Shown here piece after piece: positions 57,676 to 64,000 of a stretch of DNA of 64,000 bases; the first letter of the stretch is position 1, and the number at the start of each line of letters is the position of its first letter. This DNA comes from Desulfuromonadaceae bacterium (GTDB lineage Bacteria > Desulfobacterota > Desulfuromonadia > Geobacterales > Pseudopelobacteraceae). Where the stretch lies: contig JAQUIT010000020.1 of assembly GCA_028681335.1 (NCBI GenBank), positions 1 through 64,000 on the forward strand, given 5' to 3'. The notes under the pieces are model-generated. The model did not search any database. It saw only the letters and a list, made by a program, of their open reading frames with translations, and was not told the DNA's origin. The position numbers were made by a program, and so were the translations under genes.

Positions 57676-59250
57676 TTAGCCGCTCTTTTTCCCCCACAAA
57701 AGCCACACTGCAGCCGCGCCAAAGCAGGCAAGTGATAACAATCCTGCGGCAGGAAATGCTGTCCCGCGAAGATAAAATGCCGCTGCCACCAGCATGGCGC
57801 TCCAGGCCAGCCGTTGCAGCCAGAGGATCAGTGGGCGCAGCAGCGCACGCCGATCCTCTTCCGACAGGCGCACGACCAGCTCCCCCTGCTGGAGCGTGTC
57901 CACCAGGTGGCGGGCCTTGACCAGCGTCAACGGCAACTGGGCCAGCTCATGGCCGACCAGTCCCCAGACGCTGTTCTGCTCACCCAAGGCGCGGGTCAGG
58001 TTGGCCTTCAGAATCGGCAAAATATCCTTGATCCCATTGAAGTTATCAATGTAGTTGGTACCGAGTCCTTCGATGATCGAACTGGCACGCATGACGTAGA
58101 CTATTTCCTGTGGGAGTTTAAACGGATACCCCTTAAGGGCCCCCATGACGCCGAAAGCCAGCTCCTGCATACTGGTGGCGCTTAAATGTTCGTTGTCAAA
58201 AATACGGAAGATCTCTTCAGACAAGGCGGTCAGTTCATCCTGGGGGGCACTGTCAGTGATGATCCCCAGCTTGCGGGTCGCCTGTATCAGCAGTTCGAAG
58301 TCCCTCTCGTAAGCGGCCTTGACAGCATTGATCATCGCCAGACGGGTCGCATTGGGAATCCGGCTAACCATGCCGAAATCCAGCAACACCAGTTCGCCGC
58401 CGGCTGTAACGAGCAGGTTGCCGGGGTGCGGGTCGGCATGAAAGAACCCCTTGACCAGTATCTGCTCCGTGTAGAACAGCACCAGCTTTTCCATCAACCC
58501 GGCAAAGGGAACCTGCAGCGTGCGGAGTCCCTCCCGGTCGTCAAAGCGGAAGCCCTCCTCAAAGCTCATCACCAGGGCATCGCGTGTGCTGACCTCGGAA
58601 TAGGGAACCGGCATGCGGATGCCGGAACCCGGGTAGGTCTGGCGGAAGCGTTCCAGATTACCCAGCTCAGCCTGCATATCCACTTCCTGCAGGATGGTAC
58701 GGCTAAAAGCAGCCAACACAGCCTCGATTGAGTTGCGGGTATACTCCGAGAACAGTGGTCGCAGCAGGGCCAAAAACCACCCGAGCAAACGGATATCCGC
58801 CCGCACAACGCGTTCAATCCTGTTGCGACGCAGCTTGACCGCAACTTGATCGCCGTTATGCAGGCGGGCACGATGGACCTGTCCAATGGATGCACAGGCC
58901 AGCGGTTCCCGGTCAAAGCTGCTGAAACAGTCTCCAGCACCAAAAGCCCGGGCAAAGACCTCCTGGAAATCATCATCCTGCATCGGCGGCAACCGGTCAT
59001 GCAGCTGCCTTAGAGCCTCCAGATAGCTGGCGTCGAAAAAATCGGCCCGGGTGGCCAGCACCTGTGCCAGCTTGATGAAGCTGGCGCCAAGCCGTTCGAT
59101 AGCGCTGACCAGCGCACCCGGCGCCAACGGCCCCACCTCCAGCCAGCCGGACCGGCTCCGGATCAGCAGAAAGACCGTCAGTAGCACCCGGAATACGGTG
59201 TAAATCCGCGCAGGGCGATAAAGACGTATAAGCTGTGACACGCTGTTCAC
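57676..59250 (-). CDS. ABC1/UbiB (AarF) family atypical kinase
   Basis: This is a UbiB/COQ8-type protein kinase-like ATPase of about 524 aa, linked in the family to quinone and membrane-lipid processes. Motifs: GASFIKLAQVLATR (family KxGQ motif, here KLAQ), ACASIGQVHRARL (Ala-rich loop), VAVKLRR (ATP Lys), FFHADPHPGN (catalytic loop) and LVLLDFGM (DFG). Two C-terminal membrane helices (about 480-520) anchor it. The start is uncertain: GTG at 59250, 2 bp after the phasin stop, or GTG at 59241. Confidence 0.85.
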   Translation of the reverse strand: MNSVSQLIRLYRPARIYTVFRVLLTVFLLIRSRSGWLEVGPLAPGALVSAIERLGASFIKLAQVLATRADFFDASYLEALRQLHDRLPPMQDDDFQEVFARAFGAGDCFSSFDREPLACASIGQVHRARLHNGDQVAVKLRRNRIERVVRADIRLLGWFLALLRPLFSEYTRNSIEAVLAAFSRTILQEVDMQAELGNLERFRQTYPGSGIRMPVPYSEVSTRDALVMSFEEGFRFDDREGLRTLQVPFAGLMEKLVLFYTEQILVKGFFHADPHPGNLLVTAGGELVLLDFGMVSRIPNATRLAMINAVKAAYERDFELLIQATRKLGIITDSAPQDELTALSEEIFRIFDNEHLSATSMQELAFGVMGALKGYPFKLPQEIVYVMRASSIIEGLGTNYIDNFNGIKDILPILKANLTRALGEQNSVWGLVGHELAQLPLTLVKARHLVDTLQQGELVVRLSEEDRRALLRPLILWLQRLAWSAMLVAAAFYLRGTAFPAAGLLSLACFGAAAVWLLWGKKSG

Positions 59251-59254
59251 CGGT

Positions 59255-59548
59255 TCAGGACTGTCCCTGACGCAGCCTGGCCAGCTCTTCCCGCAGCGCA
59301 TCCACATCGGCGCGGGTCGCCAGGCCAAGTTCGTCTATTGCCTCCTTCAGCAGCTCCTTGATATTCCCCTTCACCTGCTCCCGTTCTTCGCTTCCTTTTG
59401 CCACGGCCTGGTCAAAGAATTCACGGGCCTTCTGGTCACTATTCTCCACGTTGCTGCGGGCTGATTCTCCCGCCTGTTCAATTTTTTCCTTGGCCATAAG
59501 GGCACTCCCGAGACCGAAGTAAAACAGTTGCTCAAGTTTGTTTTTCAT
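59255..59548 (-). CDS. Phasin-like coiled-coil protein
   Basis: This 97 aa protein starts MKNKLEQLFYFGLGSALMAK (AAGGAG upstream) and has a long charged helix followed by LATRADVDALREELARLRQ, a tail typical of phasin/PhaF-like and bacterial membrane-lipid associated small proteins. It overlaps the next upstream gene by 17 bp and is followed closely by the ABC1 kinase, a pairing I recall from delta-proteobacteria. A PHA granule role is not implied, since no PHA synthase is nearby. Confidence 0.78.
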   Translation of the reverse strand: MKNKLEQLFYFGLGSALMAKEKIEQAGESARSNVENSDQKAREFFDQAVAKGSEEREQVKGNIKELLKEAIDELGLATRADVDALREELARLRQGQS

Positions 59549-59816
59549 AACGTGTTTCTCCTTTGCCGTTTGTATGGCGACCATTAATCTCCGCCAGAAT
59601 ACATTCATAGGCCGCTATGGAGGCGTCGAGCCCGGCATTTCCAATAGCCCCGCGGCCGGTCCAGTCATTCCCCTGCCTGACGTACAACCCCTTCAATATC
59701 CCTCGGATGGAGTACTCTGCCCGGTCTGAATCCTGCTCTACCATTCGGGAGAGCGAGCTGTATACCGATTCGAATGTATCATCATAGCGCTCTTCAATAT
59801 AATCTGTCATCGCCAT
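59532..59816 (-). CDS. Small unknown protein upstream of phasin-like gene
   Basis: This 94 aa soluble, acidic N-terminal protein (MTDYIEERYDDTFESVYSSL) has a glycine-containing middle (GNDWTGRGAIGNAGLDASI) and a helix AAYECILAEI. No family recognised. A GGGAG lies before the ATG. It overlaps the phasin gene by 17 bp, suggesting cotranslation. Confidence 0.65.
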   Translation of the reverse strand: MAMTDYIEERYDDTFESVYSSLSRMVEQDSDRAEYSIRGILKGLYVRQGNDWTGRGAIGNAGLDASIAAYECILAEINGRHTNGKGETRYEKQT

Positions 59817-60107
59817 AACACAACTCCCACATTTATTTTGAATAGACGTTTAACAGCTTAGCAGATTGTATTGTCAACGGCACGGCACAACCTGCAGCAA
59901 GGGGCAGAGATTGAATCTTGGCGTGCAGACACCGCTGAATGAGATTGTACGGGGGGCGATTGAGTGCAGCTGTGATATCGTCGGAATATCGTGCAGCGGA
60001 CACATGGGGCGGCGGGTGTACAGCTGTTTCAGGGCCTTCAGCAGATTCCAGCCGCCCTGCAGAGACTGAAACAATAAAAATATTTTTCAACCACTGATAA
60101 ACAGTGT
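59817..60107. other. 291-bp gap with an inverted repeat
   Basis: Between the 94-aa gene and corA there is no convincing gene. TGTTTCAG (near 60026) and CTGAAACA (near 60065) are inverted matches followed by an AT-rich ATAAAAATATTTTT on the plus strand, which could be the 3' end of an unrecognised plus-strand RNA or simply a terminator for corA readthrough. Confidence 0.3.
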
Positions 60108-61406
60108 CTACACTACCTTCCTGATTGCTGCCGGGTTGCTCTTTAACTTTCGATTACCGAAATAACGCAAACAGACATAGGTGATCCAGCCGACCAGCAC
60201 CATCGCAACGGTAAAGATGGTGTACGAAACCGGCCACGGCATCCCTTTCGTCATCATCGAATATTCCGACATACCACCGACACCGGCCAGAAAATTGAGC
60301 GGCATGAAAATAATGCTGATTATCGTCAACTGTTTGATGACCTTGTTCTGATTGATATTAACGAAGCCGACAATGGCGTCCATGAGAAAGTTGATCTTGT
60401 TGAAGAGGAAGGCGGTATGGCCGTCCAGCGACTCGATATCGCGCAGGATCTCGCGTACATCCTCGTGCTGTGCCTCCGAGAGGAATTTACCGCGCATCAG
60501 GAACGACAGGGCCCGCCGGGTATCACGCACATTGCGGCGGATGCGCCCGTTAACATCCTCCTCCTCGGCGATGGAGGCAAGAATCTTTGCCGACTCCTCG
60601 TCGGTCATGCTCGTGCCGTACACCTGTTTTCCCACCGCTTCCAGCTCTGAATAGACATCCTCGAGGGCGTTGGCCGAATACTCAACATCGGCGGCATAGA
60701 GGTCAAGCAGCACATCCTTTGCCTCGGTAACGTAACCGGACTGGGCCCTGGCACGCAGGCGCTGCAGACGGAATACCGGCAGCTCCTCGTTTCTGATCGA
60801 AAACAGCGTCCCCGCTTTAAGGATAAACGCCACCATGACGTTGCGCGACTCGTCCTCCCGGTCGAGGAGAAAATCAGAGTGCAAATGCACCTCACCGTTG
60901 TCCTCCACATAGAAACGGGCACTGGTTTCCAAGTCGGTCAGTTCACGCGGGTCGGGCAGTTCCACGCCAAAAACCTCGCCGGTCCAGGCGAGTTCGTTAT
61001 CTTCGGGAGTGACCAGATCGATCCAGATCGGCCTGGCATTTGCCAGATCTTCACGGGTCTCTATGGGAATCTGCCGCAGACGTCCTTCGTGAAGGTCAAA
61101 TACCCGAATCTTCCTGCTCTGTATCTGTGGTGTCACCTCAAAGAGCAGCTCCACGCGGACCGAATCCTCCACCTCCAGCAGGATCTCCTCTTTTATCGCA
61201 TCAGGGACAAACTGCCAGATGATCTGCTGTTCTTCATCAGTCAACTCCTCCAGAATACGAGCTATCGGCTCGGGGGAAAGCGACTCCAGCACGCTCTGCA
61301 ATTCCGCCCTGTTGTTCGTATAAGCGAGGGTTTCCGGCAGTTCGTGGCTGTCGAGCAGCGCCTTTATCCGGGCAAGGTACTCCTGGACTTTTTCGTGGTT
61401 ATTCAT
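60108..61406 (-). CDS. CorA-like divalent-cation channel with GMS in place of GMN
   Basis: This 432 aa protein has a C-terminal CorA domain (long stalk helix with RRALSFLMRGKFLSEAQHEDV and LDGHTAFLFNKINFLMDAIV) and two membrane helices. The canonical GMN pore signature is replaced by GVGGMSEYS (residues 375-383). The N-terminal 90 residues (ALLDSHELPETLAYTNNRAE, LSPEPIARILEELTDEEQQI) look like the MgtE_N helical fold, absent from E. coli CorA. It probably moves Mg2+ or another divalent ion; the substrate is unproven. Confidence 0.8.
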   Translation of the reverse strand: MNNHEKVQEYLARIKALLDSHELPETLAYTNNRAELQSVLESLSPEPIARILEELTDEEQQIIWQFVPDAIKEEILLEVEDSVRVELLFEVTPQIQSRKIRVFDLHEGRLRQIPIETREDLANARPIWIDLVTPEDNELAWTGEVFGVELPDPRELTDLETSARFYVEDNGEVHLHSDFLLDREDESRNVMVAFILKAGTLFSIRNEELPVFRLQRLRARAQSGYVTEAKDVLLDLYAADVEYSANALEDVYSELEAVGKQVYGTSMTDEESAKILASIAEEEDVNGRIRRNVRDTRRALSFLMRGKFLSEAQHEDVREILRDIESLDGHTAFLFNKINFLMDAIVGFVNINQNKVIKQLTIISIIFMPLNFLAGVGGMSEYSMMTKGMPWPVSYTIFTVAMVLVGWITYVCLRYFGNRKLKSNPAAIRKVV

Positions 61407-61509
61407 AGGACCTCAGCGGTGTCTGCTAAACTGGAAAAGGGCTCCGGATAACATGCATGCGGGGCAGTACTCTTCGGCAATGGAGAATAACGCATAACGG
61501 GCAAAAGAA

Positions 61510-62331
61510 TCAATGTCCGCGATACATCTCCATCAGGTAAATCACAATCTCGATGGCAATGAGGATGATGATAATCCATTCAAGGCGGGCGGAACGGCGG
61601 GCATTGGAGAGGCTGGAAAAAACATCGGTCATGTCCAGAAGCGTCTCGGACTTGTGCTTGATTTCCAGATAGCGCTGGTTCAACTCGAAGAGACCGGCCA
61701 TGGTGGTATAGAGACGGTCGGCCTCGGGGTTGTCCCAGGTGATCTCCGGCTTATCGAGCACCATGATATGGGCTATGGAGGTAAACTTGAAGCTGAGTAT
61801 GGAAGATGCCAGCCGCGCCATGTCGCGGTCGGGCAGTTCCAGTTTGCCCCGCCCCAGGTTGGCAATCAGCGCTTCGACCTCATCGAAAACAACATCAATC
61901 CGCTCCTCGATCCGCTCCAGCGCCACTGATTTGGCGATCACGAAACAGATGATGTCAAGGAAAGCCTGGCTGTACCGGGGCATAACAGCACAATCGTTGT
62001 CAATGACCGGCTTGGAATCCGGGTCAATCTTCAGCCGGTATTCCTCACGATACGGCAACTGAGGCTGCCCCTTCAGAGATTCGGCATACTGGGGGATGCT
62101 GTCCAGAAAGCGGGCGATGAGGTCGCCGGAACAGTTAAGAAACACCACTCCGCCGAAGTAATAGAGGTAGACCCGCTCCGTATCGTTGCCGGCTGCTAAT
62201 GCAAACGTCACCGGATTGAGCTTCATCGGCTCTTCCCAACGATACTTGCGGGAGATGCCGAGCTTGACGGCAAGGCGGTTCAGGTCGAGTTCGCCGCCAA
62301 AGGCAAATGCTTTGAAGGTAAATAACTCCAT
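61510..62331 (-). CDS. RMD1/YagE (DUF155) family membrane protein
   Basis: This 273 aa protein has the DUF155 core (AFAFGGELDLNRLAVKLG, YLYYFGGVVFLNCSGDLI, LDKPEITWDNPEADRLYTTM) and one C-terminal membrane helix (LEWIIIILIAIEIVIYLMEM). The eukaryotic relatives RMD1 and RRG are mitochondrial. Function in bacteria is unknown. It lies 5 bp after a 69-aa gene and about 100 bp before corA on the same strand, so a shared transcript is possible. Confidence 0.85.
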   Translation of the reverse strand: MELFTFKAFAFGGELDLNRLAVKLGISRKYRWEEPMKLNPVTFALAAGNDTERVYLYYFGGVVFLNCSGDLIARFLDSIPQYAESLKGQPQLPYREEYRLKIDPDSKPVIDNDCAVMPRYSQAFLDIICFVIAKSVALERIEERIDVVFDEVEALIANLGRGKLELPDRDMARLASSILSFKFTSIAHIMVLDKPEITWDNPEADRLYTTMAGLFELNQRYLEIKHKSETLLDMTDVFSSLSNARRSARLEWIIIILIAIEIVIYLMEMYRGH

Positions 62332-62336
62332 ACTCT

Positions 62337-62546
62337 TCAGCTTTTTTTAAACACCAGACAGTTAGGGCATTTCTGCCGCAGCAGCTCCAATTCCCTCACT
62401 CCGATCTCGTGCAGGGCGGCATCATTTGAGGCACAGAGCTTCTGCACAAGCTCCTCCCATTCATAACTGGGGCCCGGTGCATCAAGCGACGTTTCCACTG
62501 TTTTACGAACTGCTTTACCAGCTGTTCCGCTGTTCATACATGCCAT
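62337..62546 (-). CDS. Small conserved-looking unknown protein
   Basis: This 69 aa protein starts MACMNSGTAGKAVRKTVETS with GGAGGG 8 nt upstream of the ATG, and ends with a CPNC motif (LRQKCPNCLVFKKS). Its small size, good binding site and 5 bp spacing to the RMD1 gene support translation. No family recognised. Confidence 0.6.
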   Translation of the reverse strand: MACMNSGTAGKAVRKTVETSLDAPGPSYEWEELVQKLCASNDAALHEIGVRELELLRQKCPNCLVFKKS

Positions 62547-62612
62547 GGCAGTAGCCCTCCATTAGTATAAAATATCACAGGTGTACGAGGTTACAAGCGG
62601 CAAGCCATCAAA

Positions 62613-64000
62613 TTATGCAGCAAAAGCTTCATCCGGCTTCAGCCAGGTCAAGCGGTGCACTCCGCCGCGTCCGGCGACTTCTCCCGCAATGACAACCGGA
62701 GTCCTCTGCCCGTTATGAGTGAAGCGGCTTATCTCGCCCTTCAGCTCTACCGAAAGACCGGACAGGGCATCTGATTCTGCTGCAATCGCGGCAGCGGCCT
62801 TGACGGTCTCTGCAGAGACATGCTCGATAGCAACAATGTCGGTGCTGATCTGCTCCGCTGTGGTGGAAAGCTCCACCGTGGCGGTTGAAATCTCACTCGC
62901 CATATCCTGCAGCGAAGCGACACTCTCGACAATCTGCCTCAGTGAGGCCCCGGCCTGTTCTGAATAGTCAACTCCAACCTTTACGCGCTCCAGGCTTTTA
63001 TTCATGGCGACCACCGCCTGGCCTGCATCAGCCTGGATCGCTTTGACCCGCTCGGTGATACCAACGGTTGCCCTGGCGGTGCTGGTGGCCAGCTTGCGCA
63101 CCTCATCCGCCACCACGGCAAAACCGCGCCCGTGCTCCCCTGCCCGCGCCGCCTCGATGGCGGCATTCAGAGCCAGAAGGTTGGTCTGATCGGTAATCTC
63201 TACAATAACATCGACAATCTCTCCAACCTGCTGGGAACGCTCGTTGAGGGCCTGCATCACCCTGGTGGACTCCTGCACCGCCCTGGCGATTTCCTGTACT
63301 TCATTCCCGGTCCGACTCACCACATCTGCACCGGAAGTTGCCAACTGGCGGGCCTCGGTTGCTGATTGTGCTATCCTGGACGTGTTCCGGGACACCATCG
63401 CTATTGTCTGAGACATTTCCACCGCTGCAGCAGCAACCTGACCGACGCTCGCCGATTGTTCCTGCGTTGTGCAATGGATAGCCTGGGCGGTACTGGTCAA
63501 TTCCTTTGACGTCCCGGTAAGTTTCCCTGAAGAGTCTGCAACCTTGGCCAGGATTATCGAAAAGGAGTCGAGCAACGCGTTGAAGGCGTTGATAGTCACG
63601 GCAAATTCGTCATCGTTCCTGATCACGGCGGTCTGAGTAAAATCGCCGGTTTCGGCAATAGTCACGAGAGAACTATTGAGACGACTAAGCGACCTGACGA
63701 TGCAGACGGTCGTTGTTATCGTCAGGAGCAGCACCAACAGGACAACTACCAGCGATCCACCAACCAGCAGCTTTTTAAACAGGTCTACCCTCTGGATGAC
63801 CAGATCAACAAATTTCTGCTGTTCCTCTGCTGCAGACTGAACATTGGCCTCGCTCTTATGTCCCTGTTCCCTGGCGACCACCTTGACCTTTTTCACCGAG
63901 CTGTCAACCAGCGCCATATTTTCCAACACAGTTCGCTGCGAAGCACTGATGGTGCGCAACGATCTGCCCGCACTGCCAACCGCGTTGTTGATGGCCGCTA
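62613..64000 (-). CDS. Methyl-accepting chemotaxis protein, partial at the window edge
   Basis: The reading frame is open to the right edge, so the N-terminus lies outside the window. Visible: a ligand-side helical stretch, a membrane helix ([20 protein letters not shown]), HAMP (about 30 residues on), and the MCP signalling domain with the hairpin tip [20 protein letters not shown] and [15 protein letters not shown]. The C-terminal tail is [11 protein letters not shown]..., without a CheR-binding pentapeptide. The first listed methionine is not the true start. Confidence 0.9.
   Translation of the reverse strand, partial: AAINNAVGSAGRSLRTISASQRTVLENMALVDSSVKKVKVVAREQGHKSEANVQSAAEEQQKFVDLVIQRVDLFKKLLVGGSLVVVLLVLLLTITTTVCIVRSLSRLNSSLVTIAETGDFTQTAVIRNDDEFAVTINAFNALLDSFSIILAKVADSSGKLTGTSKELTSTAQAIHCTTQEQSASVGQVAAAAVEMSQTIAMVSRNTSRIAQSATEARQLATSGADVVSRTGNEVQEIARAVQESTRVMQALNERSQQVGEIVDVIVEITDQTNLLALNAAIEAARAGEHGRGFAVVADEVRKLATSTARATVGITERVKAIQADAGQAVVAMNKSLERVKVGVDYSEQAGASLRQIVESVASLQDMASEISTATVELSTTAEQISTDIVAIEHVSAETVKAAAAIAAESDALSGLSVELKGEISRFTHNGQRTPVVIAGEVAGRGGVHRLTWLKPDEAFAA

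Noticed and set aside
57446-57706. Minus-strand 86-aa frame between the zinc-ribbon gene and the ABC1 kinase
   Set aside because: Cys/Arg/Pro-rich composition, no ribosome binding site, overlaps genes on both sides.
1-64000. CRISPR arrays, insertion sequences, prophage or toxin-antitoxin genes
   Set aside because: No regularly spaced direct repeats, transposase, integrase or phage structural motifs were seen on either strand.

Overview
The window reads like a chromosomal segment of an anaerobic or microaerobic Desulfuromonadota/Geobacterales-type bacterium (Geobacter, Pelobacter or Trichlorobacter relatives). This is an inference from gene content: a cytosolic NADPH-type [NiFe] hydrogenase (hydBGDA), hybrid cluster protein, futalosine-pathway mqnD, a Na+-pumping methylmalonyl-CoA decarboxylase, several c-di-GMP proteins, an MCP, and long PstC/PstA variants. 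Gene density is high and no intergenic gap exceeds about 300 bases. I see no rRNA, tRNA, CRISPR array, transposase, integrase or prophage gene, so this is mostly core chromosome rather than an island.

Layout. 0-4 kb: hydBGDA, four overlapping genes on the minus strand with their own promoter. 4-11 kb (minus): glycosyltransferase, TVP38-family membrane protein, FlK-like thioesterase, aconitase, glmS. 11-16.5 kb: PBP1A and an L,D-transpeptidase, convergent and sharing one CTAG as both stop codons, then hcp behind an HcpR/FNR-type palindrome. 16.8-24.6 kb (plus): EAL-HDOD protein, PilZ protein, a DUF362 ferredoxin-like protein with an operator-like inverted repeat at its promoter, a hybrid histidine kinase, phnA/yjdM, dtd and mqnD. 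24.6-29.5 kb (minus): M48 lipoprotein, mfd, a conserved unknown. 29.8-37.1 kb: glmU, a PAS-GGDEF-EAL protein, a secreted pentapeptide-repeat protein (minus), uvrA and a DUF3820 gene.

37.4-41.2 kb: mmdA-mmdD-mmdC-mmdB, a complete biotin-dependent sodium-pumping decarboxylase. 41.2-47.6 kb: nfo, moeA, metY, mtnP, a DUF2062 protein and an MFS transporter. 47.7-57.1 kb (minus): a full phosphate regulon in the order phoB-phoR-pstS-pstC-pstA-pstB-phoU, with Pho-box-like 11-bp-spaced repeats upstream of both phoB and pstS and a strong hairpin terminator/attenuator between pstS and pstC. 57.3-62.5 kb: small unknown genes, then a minus-strand group coding for an ABC1/UbiB-type kinase, a phasin-like coiled-coil protein, a CorA-type channel with a GMN-to-GMS change and a probable MgtE_N-like N-terminus, and an RMD1/DUF155 membrane protein. 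The window closes inside an MCP gene.

How the genes work together. The clearest working unit is the Pho system: sensor, regulator, transporter and PhoU with matching operator sites. Cell-wall supply is represented by glmS, glmU, PBP1A and the L,D-transpeptidase. Repair is represented by mfd, uvrA and nfo. The most unusual points are the hydrogenase large subunit that ends exactly at its last nickel-site residue (no tail for a maturation protease), the CorA variant set among ABC1/phasin/RMD1 genes, and three palindromic operator candidates at promoters (hcp, DUF362, uvrA). I did not find a clearly new multi-gene system; the 57.7-62.5 kb membrane cluster is the best candidate.
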